Positions 32,201-42,873 of a DNA stretch of 64,000 bases are shown piece after piece. Source of the DNA: Isoetes taiwanensis. Taxonomy: Eukaryota; Streptophyta; Lycopodiopsida; Isoetales; Isoetaceae. The translations under genes and the position numbers were made by a program. The first letter of the stretch is position 1. Every line of letters starts with the position of its first letter. The notes under the pieces were generated by a model, which worked only from the letters and a program-made list of their open reading frames with translations, had not been told where the DNA came from and ran no database searches. The stretch spans positions 5,501,310-5,565,309 of the forward strand of contig JAJEKV010000025.1 in assembly GCA_021234155.1 (NCBI GenBank). Direction: 5' to 3'.

Positions 32201-33422
32201 TTGTAGCATGCATCTTTCTAATCTGAATCTCACCTCCACCACATCCTGTGATCTATTAAAATAGCATAATATTTCATAATGCGTTGATGGACACTAAGAA
32301 CCAAATACTGCAATTTTTGCATGGACATTATAAGGACATAATATATATACCAACCACGATTGCTTGAGAACAAAGACTAATCAGGAGGGAAATTGGACTC
32401 AAAGACTGTCAGAGCAATCGTAAAAAATAAGCAGAGCAAAGTTCTTCTCTAATAAATGGGAAGGACATATCTTCTTACAACATCTCTGAAGCTAGCAAAA
32501 GCTTTTCGAATGGAAAGGATAGGGATGATCTATTGTATGAGAATGAAGATGAGTAAATTTTAAAATAGAGGATAAACATGCCATGCAAGGGTTAAAGCAT
32601 GGTATAGTGTCTTATTTTAGTTGTCCCCCTGTCCCCCCCAATTAGTTCTAAAATTAGTTCGAAGGTAGTTAGACATTTACCTATTTTCGTTTCTTGCTTC
32701 AACCACCACCGCCTTGCCGGAGAATTCAAAATTTGGGGAGAATTTTCGTGCACTATCACCGATCAACGATGAAGAAGAATGTATGGACTTTCTCCTAAGA
32801 TTTGGATCTGACAGAAGATCAAATTCGCCTTACAAGAATGTAGAGCCTTTTGCATACTTTCTTTTCAAGACAAAATTTTGGGTCATTTGCTTTGCTTTGA
32901 ATCCAAGATTTCTTTCATTGTAATTTGATTTCAATAGACATGACTTTGCTTTGTTTTTATTTGCATGTACCTTTTGAAGATCAAATTCGAATTTCAAGAT
33001 TTTTAGGCCTCTTAAAATTTCGTTTGAAGACTAAAATTTGGGTATGTTGCCATTCAAAGTTTGCTTTTAATCACAGAGTATTCTCATTCTAGCAATTAAA
33101 ATTGATTGTAGTGCTCTCTTTGTTTTGTGTTTGATTTGCATGTAGATTTGGTTTCCTTCTTGTAATCATCCAGAAAAATATATCCGGCATGCATTCAAGA
33201 GCCACAATTAGTGATCATTCTGTTATATCTTGTACTGATTCAAGAATGGTATAAACTTGTTTGTTCTAGAAGCATTATATAGTATGTTATTTTGTTTATA
33301 GCAGCAATTTGGTGGCCAGGATTAGTGCAATGTTTCCCCCTGACTTTTGTAAACACAGGTTTGTTTGAAAAAAAGAAAAGAAAAGGTGGTGCATGAAGCT
33401 CTTACAGGAAAACTGATGGCAG
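29256..33422. other. 4.2 kb without a supported gene
   Basis: AT-rich sequence. Short ORFs at 29261-29518 (-), 29882-30166 (+), 30314-30547 (+) and 30729-30992 (+) show no family I know, no paired splice sites and no neighbours that would argue for them. Repeated GGATCCACAGTA words occur at about 30618 and 30668. A poly(T) run of about 12 lies at 30264. Confidence 0.4.
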
Positions 33423-33898
33423 AATTTTATTTTAGTTAACACAAACCATTAACACACAACTAACATTATTAACACAAACCATTGCATTTGACACATTTAA
33501 ATTAAAATCCCCCTTAAACCCCCTTTGGTTTGGGTGCATATTCACACGGGGGGTTACTTCGGGCAACGAGAGCTGTCGGATGGGCATATTTGCCCTTTAT
33601 TCCAAGATCTGGACCGTACATAGCGATCCTCGTTTGTGGGGTATGCATGTACAAGTTTTTGTATAATATTAAGGTTTGCAAAATACTATAAGGTTTGAGA
33701 GAATGTACTTAATGGTGTTAATTTTGTACATGCATTGTAAATTTTTGAGGCTCGGCCGCCCCTACGAACTCCCCGTGTGAATATGCACCCAAACCAAAGG
33801 GGTTTAAGGGGATTTTAATTTAAATGTGTCAAATGCAATGGTTTGTGTTAATAATGTTAGTTGTGTGTTAATGGTTTGTGTTAACTAAAAAAAATTTT
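33423..33898. mobile_element. Foldback (long inverted repeat) element, 476 bp
   Basis: The left arm (33423-33553) and right arm (33769-33898) are nearly perfect inverted copies of about 130 bp. Both contain TTAGTTAACACAAACCATTA, CATTTGACACATTTAAATTA and GGGTGCATATTCACACGGGG or their complements. A 215-bp unpaired centre separates them. No coding region. No clear target-site duplication was seen outside the arms. The structure matches foldback or long-TIR MITE elements. Confidence 0.9.
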
Positions 33899-34673
33899 GG
33901 CCCCTTCGGGGCCTTAAGGATAGTGTAGGGGTGTAGATATAGACATTACCTAATACTCTAATGATGCATAGAATGACATATAATATTATACCAATAGCAA
34001 TATTAATACATGAGGTAGCATGTAATAATAGAATTTATTAATAATGAACAAACAAATCCTCGTTGTTTTTCTCCAAGTTGCATACATTCATACATGCATA
34101 TAGCTTTGGGTTCTGCAAACCATTTATAATGGTAGAAAGGCACAAGCTAGTCTCCCTGCTTTTAATACAAAATAAAAAGAGAACTATGAGACTAGGTAGG
34201 AACCGAAGAAAAGATTTATTAACGTACACTAAAGACCACAAACACTTAAAAACTAGTTGCATCATTGACAACAATAAAAAGACTAGTTGCTGCTAAGTAA
34301 AAAAATGAACCTTAAATACTAGCATTCCTGACAAAACCATTGGTACTACTATAGGTGCAATAAATGGGGCAAATAGTGAAAGGATGCAGAAATTGAAATG
34401 TGAGAAAAGTAGAAAGGAGCCTAGCTATTATGAAACCCAAATCCTTGGTCAGAGAGGTCGGAACTGAAATGGCTAGCAAGTGCATTTGGTTGTAAATGAT
34501 GGAAAGTAATGAAAGAAAGAATCTGCAAAAGGCATGTTTGAAAACCAAAGAGAAGGATCAAAATGAAGCAAAATGGATGCCAGATTTGTTGGTTGTGTTT
34601 CCTTGGACGTTTTGTTGGTTGTGCAAGAATGTCAATGAAACAAATGCCCATCCCTTATTCTTTTCTTTTGTAG
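33899..34673. other. No gene seen
   Basis: ORFs on both strands overlap one another at 34038-34651, without any recognisable product. Confidence 0.4.
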
Positions 34674-35143
34674 CTAGAGATATGTCCAGATGTGCTTTAC
34701 AAGGAGTGCACCTAAGACACATTTTCTGCAACCTTTAACACACTCGAAAGTAAAGCATCTACTGCAGAGAGGGGTGTTGATTATGCAACCCCCAAGAAGA
34801 TGTTTATGAGCTAGATCTGGAGCTATGGCTTTGATGGATAGAGATCCCAGAACCGAGCCTATGAATTGGCCTATTATGAGGAGGATGACCTGGGCCGGAG
34901 TCACGCGGCCAGCCAACATTATCAATGTTGTGATGCAAGGATTAAGATGGCCTCCTCCCACTGGACCTCGCCGCCATGATCAAGAATGCAATCGTGAAAA
35001 AATGCCGGATGCTTATCGCTGCTAGGTGAGCCTGCACACGCTTCTATGCCCACAAATATGCTTGTGATGCTGCCAAACACAAAGACTGCCATGGCAATGC
35101 ATTCCAGTATGCTAGCTCTCCATGTCTGCATGTAATTCAACAA
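34674..35143 (-). pseudogene. Aquaporin (MIP family) N-terminal half, NPC motif, frameshifted
   Basis: The minus strand from 35143 (MLNYMQTWRASILE) encodes a first membrane helix, CIAMAVFVFGSITSIFVGIE, then a linker and, after a one-base shift, AFFTIAFLIMAA (second helix). GGGHLNPCITTLIMLAGRV follows as loop B, then AQVILLIIGQFIGSVLGSLS as the third helix. Loop B of aquaporins carries the first NPA box; here it is NPC. The protein then reads LGGCIINTP, the usual end of helix 3, and degenerates. The second NPA half is absent. MIP channels conduct water or small solutes across membranes. Changed first NPA boxes are typical of SIP-type and some other subfamilies, but I cannot assign one. Half a protein plus a frameshift indicates a pseudogene fragment. 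Confidence 0.8.
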
Positions 35144-35937
35144 ATCTTATCTTATGCTTCAAAATCAGAACCGTTAAAATCCTTCATTCAAAATCAGAAC
35201 GTTAAAATCCTTCATTCAACTTGCAAACCTCAAACCGAGAAATTCTCGGGTGAAGACAACAAGGTATAAACCATGGGTATTCTTCCTCCTTTGACACCGC
35301 ACCCCTCGACACATGTCAATCAAAGATAGTCACGCTTACCCCCCAACGCAAAACCGTAATTCGAGGGCCTCGCAAGAAATCCAAGTGTTAAATATCTAGA
35401 TCCTACAACCGAAGAAAATACAAGCAAAAATGGCAGCCGAATCGTGCTTGTTGTTGGAGGAACTAAGCTTTGCCTTAACAAATGAATACCATCTAGAGTG
35501 TAATCATTTTTTACAAACGTGACCAAAACATATCCAGCGTAAAATGAAGCCCATGCTTTTAGGTTATCCTTCATGCCGGCATCATTCAGCATGTTCTGCA
35601 GATCAATGGTCATCTGTGTTGGATCCAAACACCCGCTAAGAACTCGCTAAATTGATGCTTGAGGAAGAAACCGACTCTCGATGCAAATCGTAGGGTCGAA
35701 ATAAAAAGCCGCACTTCCAATTTCTTCAAATTAGATTGAAAAAGGGAATCTCCTCCCCGCCATCCAAAGGGCCATAACCGTGAGAGCCCGCACTTTGGCT
35801 GAGCTGCAAAAAGTCGCACTTCCACTTCCAATTTCTTCATCTATGGATTCGAAAAGGGCATCTCCTCCGCTTTCGCCTAAAGGGGTCGTGAAGAACGGTG
35901 CCGCCTTCCTTCCTCCATAGCCACCGGTTGGCTTAGT
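35144..35937. other. No supported gene
   Basis: ORF 35320-35628 (-) is not recognised. Two related blocks containing CGCACTTCCA and CCAATTTCTTCA, followed by GGAATCTCCTCC or GGCATCTCCTCC, lie at about 35710-35755 and 35815-35865. Confidence 0.4.
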
Positions 35938-36075
35938 TTACTCAACGTTTGGTTTTGGCATCTGCTCAGTCGGCAGTTCCGCTGGCTGGTTTTGAGCTCC
36001 AGCTTCTGCCATCAAAGCTCCCAATATTACCAACACTGCCATCACAGTCACCCATGACAATTTCGCCCTCGCCAT
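35938..36075 (-). CDS. Small secreted peptide candidate, 45 aa
   Basis: From ATG at 36075 the frame reads MARAKLSWVTVMAVLVILGA and then LMAEAGA before QNQPAELPTEQMPKPNVE and a stop. Residues 1-27 look like a classical signal peptide: basic start, hydrophobic core, small residues AGA at the likely cleavage site. That leaves an 18-residue mature peptide rich in Pro, Gln and Glu. The frame is also open upstream to 36219, but this ATG is the only start that gives a signal peptide. Pro spacing does not match arabinogalactan peptides, CLE or RALF peptides that I know. It may be a gene or chance. I saw no convincing TATA box. Confidence 0.4.
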   Translation of the reverse strand: MARAKLSWVTVMAVLVILGALMAEAGAQNQPAELPTEQMPKPNVE

Positions 36076-36779
36076 CTTTGTTCTGCTCTCAATTTCGCCT
36101 GCCCCTTGCCTGGAGACTAAAGCCTGGATCTGCACTGCACTGGTTCTTAAATTCAGTATACTCAAATTCTTCAAATTCTTCCAAAGAAACCCCTCGCAGT
36201 AAAATCTGCTTTGCTTCAAATATGCTGCAAATCCGCTGCTTCAAATCCGATGTGCCGTGATGTCGGCCAACCCCAACAGTGGTTCATGGCCAAGCTTTAG
36301 GGCAAAGAATGCCCTAAAATGTTAACCACGAGGCTTGGATGTTCAGCCCCTCAAATAAAAAGAGGGCTTTTGTTGTGAGCCCTTGGATGTTGGACCATTG
36401 AAAAAAAAAAACTAAATCAACGACTAAGAAATGGCGCACTCTAGATGTACGCATTAGTACATCCATTCGAATACGCCATGAAATCTTAGGAAAACCTTTG
36501 TGAAAAGCGTACAAAAACACAAAGAAAACCCCCTGTTATTATGCTACATATAGGTGTAGTGATGCATCTATAGGAAAGAATAAGGGCTGAATTTTATGCA
36601 AGCTTATGCTGCAAATGCTTTAGCATGGCTTCTAAATACAGGTTAGCTTGGAGGAATGTGGTGCATTCTGATTTTTTTTTTTTTGCATATTGAAGACTTA
36701 AAGTATTACGATATGTAATTCCTTTTCTATATGATACTTTCTTACGTCTCGTTAATTTTGTAAGCAGGGACTATTATAG
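36076..36779. other. No gene seen
   Basis: Non-coding appearance. Poly(A)/poly(T) runs lie near 36400 and 36670, the latter about 100 bp before the transposase-like gene. Confidence 0.45.
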
Positions 36780-39700
36780 GTGCGAAGGTGGCGTTTGCGA
36801 GCAATCAAGATGGAAGAAGTGGAGCAAAGAAACTTTATGGGAAAGAGGAAGAGGACAAGAGAGCAGGAGACTCTAAAGAAGAGGAAACAAAGAAAGAGAA
36901 AAAAAGAAGAGAAGAATGCTTTGATGCAGGAGTCCAAAGCTTATGCCAATCAAGTGAGTAAACAAAAGATTGTGTCTAATCTAGTGTTCTCATTCAAAAG
37001 GCAGGTTTGTCAAATGGATTTGGAAGAGAAAAGGGAAGTGCTAAATGATTTCTTGAAGCACAAAGAAATGAAGGATGTCACTGCTGATCACTTGAAGGAT
37101 TCAGAAGTCAAAAGCCATGTGATTGAGAACATTCGAGAATATATTCAGACTATAAAAGGATCTAGTAGTTTAGATTCTATGGCTGCAAGAAGAAGTGTAC
37201 TTGCCATGTTTATTGGGAAGGAGAGTTTAAATCAAGCTATTAGCAAGAGAAGTTTGGGAAAAGTTTTGGGAGTCCATCCTAGATGTATTGCAGCAGCCAA
37301 GGAAAAACGTAAAGAGGTGGAGTTTAATAAGGAAGGATGGGTATATTTTAGAAGGTCACGGAGGTTTGATTCAATTGACAAATATGTCATTGAGCTGGTT
37401 CAAAGTTTTTGGGACACAAATACAAGAGTTTCCCCTAATGCAAAGGATGTGAAGTTCAAAGACCGAAAGAAATGTGAAGGAGGAACATGCTACACATTAT
37501 CCGGAGGATACTTTCAGTGCAAATTATCTTTTGTTGATTTTTGGTGATATGTGCATCATTTGTAGATGTAGTTGTTGTTGCAGCTTATGTAGATGTAGTT
37601 GGTGTTGCAGCTAAGGTTTGAAGTACAGTTCTTAATATGCAACTTAAACATTTCGAGCTGCTACAGTTGGTGGCTGAGATTCAACTTAGGTTGTTAGTCC
37701 GCAGCTTGGTGTTGCGCTTAATGTTTGAGCTCCATTACATAGTTTCAGTTTGTGTTGCAGAGAGCATGTTAAATAGTTAGACTACGCTTAGTGTTTCAGC
37801 AAGTGTTCGAAAGTTATGTCGCTGGTTGCGCTTTGTGATTATGTTTGTTGCGCTTCATGCTTGGTGTTGCGCTTATGACCATTAGTTGCACGTTGTATGT
37901 TTGTAGTTTGTGTTTCGTTGTCATAGTGAGTTACAAAGGCGCTTTATAGTTGCTTGCTTAGAGTAGAGTTACATGTTCATGTGTACTTGTTATTTGACAT
38001 GTTACTCACATATTTCTTGATTATATTTTACAGTTAGAGATGTTCATTAAATTCAAAGAGCAAAGACCAAGAAATTACAATTGGCCAAAGAGCATTTGAA
38101 AAACTAAAACCACGGTATGTAATGAAATTGAAACAGTTCAATTCATGTTGTTGCATTCATCATGTGAGACCACAGATGCTCTTGGAGGGCTTAAATTCAC
38201 TTAGAAATATGCATGTAGAATGTTGCACCTGTGCATGTGAGGTATGCCAATCTACAAAGCCAACTATGTGCTGCCAAGACTAAGAAGTATAAGTCAACCA
38301 CTCACCGCAATCCATATTGTGTCCCTAAAGAAGAAAATCAAGAATTCCACAAGAAAGATTGCATTTATGGAGATTGTGAGCAAAGGTGGTATGTCTCTAT
38401 TACACAGTGTGTCCTCCAGAAGAAGGATTTGTGAGTTGGGAGTACCGGGATTATGAGGAAGGAGGTAAGGATAAGTGGGGAAACCCAAAAAGTACTCCAA
38501 ATATCTGGGAGGAAAACAAAACCAAAAGATCTTATGCACACATTGATTGACGTGATTGGCAAAGTTTCCAAAGGTAATGCCTTTAGGCACAAAATGGCAA
38601 GCGATGCGCTTTAGGGATATGTTAGACAACCTCCCTTTGGGGTTATTGTATCTCAGAGTAGACTTTGCGAGAACTTCACAATTCAGCCAGGATCAAGTTC
38701 AATCACGTCTTGACAAGCAAACAGGTCACCATTCTTGTACAAATCACATACTATTTGGAGCCTTCATCGTGACGCCATCAAGGACACCCATTACTATATA
38801 TCCGATGATACAAAACATGACACACTATTCGGCCCAAAGATGCATTTATGATGCATCACGAATTCATGAAAGAACAGGGGCATACATCCAAAAAGCATTG
38901 GGTATTTTCGATGGAGTCGCATCCCAATTCAAAGCTGCCCGCCATTCTATTTTGTAGGAAGGTATTCGCATGAGACACTCATTGAAATGATGTGGAATTT
39001 TTTCGGCCCAATCACGACAAAGGGGAGCATGATGGGAAGGTCACAGAGTTGAAACGGTGGCTAAGGGAGATGATGAAGAGATCATAGTCTATAAAAGTAG
39101 AATGTGTCGATATATTGTGAATATAGCTAGGAGAATTTCACACCGTTGCTCCATCTTCAAGTGTGAACAAGAAACCAAGAAGAAGGTCGTTTTGGGAAGT
39201 GAAAAATGTGGATAGAAAGAATGCATGGGGTGCCGAGACTGTGGAGGACACGAGGAACATTCATTCTCACGGCATGCATTTAACTTAGCATCTCCTACGC
39301 AATTGCATATAAGGCGTTTATCTTGTTTTTTGTGCATATTGCCTTGATGCACAATGGGAGAAGTGTCCAACAAGGAATATGTAGATGATTGGGAGCTCAG
39401 AGTTGTTGAGCCAAGCAAGGCTATAGCTGATGAATACGAAGCCTTGCGCAGATCCGAAAGAGCTCTATTTTCCGGAGATGCAAAATGTTGAGTGATTTGG
39501 TAAGGGAAGGAGATAACTTCACCGTCCGCAACTCAAATGACAATGATGAGGACACTTTATTTTGGATATTATTGTGTACGAAAGAGAAATATGTGGTTCG
39601 CATGATTTTAAAGCCTATGGGAATTGGTTTTATAAAGGGGAAGAAGTTTTAGAGGGAACTTACTACAAAAAAGTCCCAAGATCGCTTTATGTGTTACACT

Positions 39701-39989
39701 TTATGTTCTAACGAGCCAAAAGGCATTGTTTATGCTACCCAAGTTTGCAAGTGACTTGATATGGCACAAGCAAAACATAGGCTGAAAGGAAACCAGATTG
39801 TTTACAAACTTTGTGAAGTCGACAAAGGAAAAGATTTTAGACAATCTCCCCCGATGTGCTATCGCATCTAAGAGGATTAAATATTCAGCATCTGATTGGA
39901 ATGTAGTTAGTGTTGCGCTTCTCGTACTTGAAGCTTTAAGTGAAACAAACAGATCAAAGGGTCCGATTTATATTGTGTGCAAACTATGA
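36780..39989 (+). pseudogene. Transposase-like gene, first part open, later parts broken
   Basis: A 255-codon open frame (36780-37547; first ATG at 36810, MEEVEQRNFMGKRKR) starts with a basic Lys/Arg-rich segment. KRSLGKVLGVHPRCIAAAKE and VQSFWDTNTRVSPNAKDVKF follow. After about 1 kb, frames at 38231-38957 carry EFHKKDCIYGDCEQ (possible zinc ligands), YLRVDFARTSQFSQDQVQSR and LGIFDGVASQFKAARHSIL. Downstream are WNFFGPNHDKGEHDGK and, at 39798-39989, another short frame. The order (basic head, VSP.KKD-like block, DFA...Q.Q block, F.DG..SQ[YF]K block, H.KG.HDG block) resembles a widespread group of uncharacterised transposon proteins, as I remember them. DFA and FDG could supply acidic catalytic residues. 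I cannot name the superfamily. No terminal inverted repeats were found around it. Confidence 0.55.
37553..38050. repeat. Degenerate GTTGCAGCTTATG-type repeats inside the transposase-like gene
   Basis: Words such as GTAGATGTAGTTG(T/G)TGTTGCAG and CTTGGTGTTGCGCTTA recur imperfectly between 37560 and 37900. Read as a complement they resemble the AACTGCAACTAC-type repeats at 47390-47760. It may be an intron or an insertion between the two coding parts. Confidence 0.5.
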
Positions 39990-41010
39990 TGTCATATTAT
40001 TTGTTATTATGTTGTTGATGTTTGTCGCCGCATCATCAACAAACAATTATTTTTGAAGTCAAATTTTGGACTTCTATTGTAATCGTTTTTTTTCTTGAGT
40101 AAAACAAATATCCCCGCTCTCCTCGTTTGGAAATATCGATTGATGTGTATTTGTATTATCACTATTTTGATTTGGAAGGGCTCTTAGACAAAACTTCCTG
40201 ATACAAAACATGAACACTTATATTACAAAACAGATTGGAACAAATCAGATTGCATATATAAAGTCGCGGCTCTAAATAGCACCGAGCACCCGATCAAAAA
40301 AAAAGGCCAACCCAAAAGGCCTAGCAGAATATATTCAATCATGCATAGGGGTGCATGCATAGAAGGACCCATCACTTCATACATGCACCAGGAATCCCCA
40401 TGCCTCACAAAGGTTGCTTCGACATGCATCATTGCGCGCAATGGTGCTTCCTCAGCCCAAGCTAGAATCGTATCCTGAATCTTTATGCCCATCTCAAAAT
40501 ACCCCATCACAACCCTCTCTGGATACATTTGCACCGATGGTATTTCTTGATATCCACAGGTGCCATAAATCAATCTCAAACAAACATAGTGGAATCAGTT
40601 GTTGACTACCCATACCTTGATTCTTGGAAAGCTTGAACAAATATCGTAAAAGTGGAGACTTCAATAGGGGCAGATCCGTCCCACTCTTGCCCAAGAAGGC
40701 GCAACTTGTTAGGTTTAGGGCAAATCCGAAAGGAAGTGAACCGTGAACTTTAGAAAAAAAACCAATGGTTATTGGTTGCTGGCATGATATCCCACAAGAC
40801 TAACCCAAATGAAAGGGCTTCACATATAACCAATTAAAAAATATTTCTACTAAATGGGTTAATGTGGGGCATAAAAATGGGATGCCTTCTTGATGCACAC
40901 AAAAGCTAGGTGTGTGTGTGTGTGGGGAATTTGTCTTGGACCTATGCACAAATTTAGGTTGGATTGGTTGTTCATGGACCCCACACCTAGGGAATCCATG
41001 AGCAGCCATT
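39990..41010. other. No supported gene
   Basis: A 118-codon minus ORF at 40223-40579 (MRLIYGTCGYQEIPSVQMYP...) is not recognised. It contains a hydrophobic run, IEYILLGLLGWPFFLIGCSV, so it could be a fragment of a membrane protein, or chance. A (GT)n run lies at about 40910. Confidence 0.3.
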
Positions 41011-41255
41011 CCTTTTGCCAAATTTCAATGAAACTATAGCTAATCGCATTGCTATCCTTTTGCAAAATTTTTCACATATGAAACTATAGCTAATCTCATT
41101 GCTAGTCGTGAAACTATAGCTAATCTCATTGCTATCCTTTTGCAAAATTTTCGTGAAACTATAGCCTGCCAAATTTCCGTGAAACTATAGCTAATCTCAT
41201 TGCTATCCTTTTGCAAAATTTTCGTGAAACTATAGCTAATCTCATTGCTAGTTAA
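41011..41255. repeat. Minisatellite, about 45-bp unit
   Basis: GTGAAACTATAGCTAATCTC and TTGCTATCCTTTTGCAAAAT alternate through five or six imperfect units. Some units are shortened. ORFs here are repeat artefacts. Confidence 0.85.
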
Positions 41256-41443
41256 TACTGTGAACTTATTGACTACCTATCTGTTACATTAGCGTGAAAA
41301 TCTAGCTCCATTTCTTTAGCCATAATTCCGTTCATCACTTGAATATGGTCTACATAAGTTTCATATGGTCAAATTGTTTTACATCACATAAGTTTCTACA
41401 TATGGTCACATAAGTTTCTACATCACTTGCATATGGTCACATC

Positions 41444-41750
41444 GTTTCTTTTAACTTCATAAGTGTGTTATGGGTTTAGGGTTAATTAGAACACATTAGA
41501 ACTATTTATGATTCCATAGTTTTAAATGCCTATTGGAATTTGCCTTTTGGGACTAGTTAGAGTATCTTATGACCAAATGCACTAGTTTAAGGCATCTTCA
41601 AATGCATCCATAGTTTAAGTGCCACAATGTGCCTTATATTGAAATCATGACTTGTCTACATTGTTTCTTTTAACTTCATAAGTGTGTTATGGGTTTAGGG
41701 TTATTTAGAACACATTAGGACTATTGATGCTTCCATAGTTTTAGATTTGA
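41444..41750. repeat. Direct repeat pair, about 85 bp
   Basis: TTTCTTTTAACTTCATAAGT through CACATTAGAACTATT and CCATAGTTTTA occurs at 41444-41531 and again at 41662-41750 with about 90 percent identity by eye. Confidence 0.8.
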
Positions 41751-41969
41751 ATGTAGGAATAAATCTATGTAGAACATTCTCTTTACTATAAAAATCTAGG
41801 TATGCTTGCATGGGCTCGGGTTCTGAGGCAAGGACATTAATGGCCTTGATTGGACCTTTACAACCGTTTCTATATAATGCCATTTTTTCCTCTTCCACTC
41901 ACTTCCGACTTCCAGTTCCTTGTTCTTCCCAGTGAGATCACTCAGTCCTCCAATTTCTTCCATCGGGAC

Positions 41970-42245
41970 ATGGCCAGGATCAAGAACACGGCCAGGAAGG
42001 CCGAGGAAGAATCCTCCCCGGAATCCTCCACTTCCAGCAATGGGGGCATGCAAATGACCTTTGTTGCTAAATTTTCATGCAAGGAAGTGAATCGAGTCAT
42101 TGAGCAAGGAGCTAAAGTTTCTAAAAGAGTCCAGCAGTGGATTGACCGTGTTTTGCCTCATGAGGAGCGCCTTTTGCAGATGACCATGCAATCTGATGGA
42201 CTTTATCTTTATGTTGAGCTGCAGATGCCCCCTCCTGATCACTAG
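41970..42245 (+). CDS. Unknown small protein, 91 aa
   Basis: From ATG at 41970: MARIKNTARKAEEESSPESS, then TSSNGG and a mixed charged region (VNRVIEQGAKVSKRVQQWID) to a stop. The first ten residues resemble the histone H3 tail start (MARTKQTARK), but nothing after that is histone-like. The N-terminal 30 residues are low-complexity and probably disordered; residues 40-75 could form a helix. The ATG has a plant-like context (GGGACATGGC). A frame is open upstream to 41850, but that part is hydrophobic and dissimilar. Direct repeat material follows at 42423. Product unknown. Confidence 0.4.
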   Translation: MARIKNTARKAEEESSPESSTSSNGGMQMTFVAKFSCKEVNRVIEQGAKVSKRVQQWIDRVLPHEERLLQMTMQSDGLYLYVELQMPPPDH

Positions 42246-42422
42246 CCAATATAATGTCTAGCAGCTTAGAGCTTGTTTTTTGGTTTAAGGTTTAGAGCTT
42301 CGAGCTTGATTTTTTTTGTAAAGCATCCACCTGATGGTTTTCCTTCTATGTAGTACTGAAAATGTAAAACTTGTGTAATTTCAAGCTTGCTTTTCCTGTA
42401 AGACAACCACCTGATGGTTTTT

Positions 42423-42618
42423 CCTTAATATATGACGAAACTTTGTGTAATTTCTTATGTCCGTAAACCGTGTAATTTCTTTTGTCCGCATCTATTAATG
42501 TATTTACTTTGTGAATCATCTTTTTCTGCAAGTCCTACTTAATACTGTCAAAGGAAATACAAAAACCAAACTAGTTACAACTGATGCACTTCCAAATCAG
42601 AGCAGATGCAATGTTGAA
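42423..42618 (+). repeat. Direct repeat copy 1, 196 bp
   Basis: From CCTTAATATATGACGAAACT to GCAATGTTGAAC. It matches 44190-44386 at roughly 90-95 percent by eye. Inside, TGTGTAATTTCTTTTGTCC is itself repeated. Confidence 0.85.
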
Positions 42619-42873
42619 CTGGTTCCCAAACCGAAAAAGCAACCAAACTGAAGCAAACAAACAAACACATCTAATTGAAATGGACACCACTATCTTCACC
42701 ATTCTAATGTGTCAAGGATCCCATTATGGTAATCTGGAGGCAATTTAGTCTAAATTTGATCTTCCCCGTGTTTTCCTTTCATGTTTCTCAAGCTTTTCCA
42801 CTTTCTCCCTTCTTTTCCCGACCCTCCCCGCTTTTGATCGATTCAATTTCCCCTTTGTTGCATCCACTGCTTT

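Noticed and set aside
29256-33422. Possible solo LTR near 29640 (TGTTGTAGTAGCC...)
   Set aside because: I could not find a matching end, a partner LTR or flanking duplication.
40223-40579. 118-codon membrane-protein-like ORF
   Set aside because: One hydrophobic run and no homology, promoter or splice evidence. Kept only as a remark.
41970-42245. Histone H3 gene
   Set aside because: Only the first ten residues resemble H3. The remainder has no histone fold.
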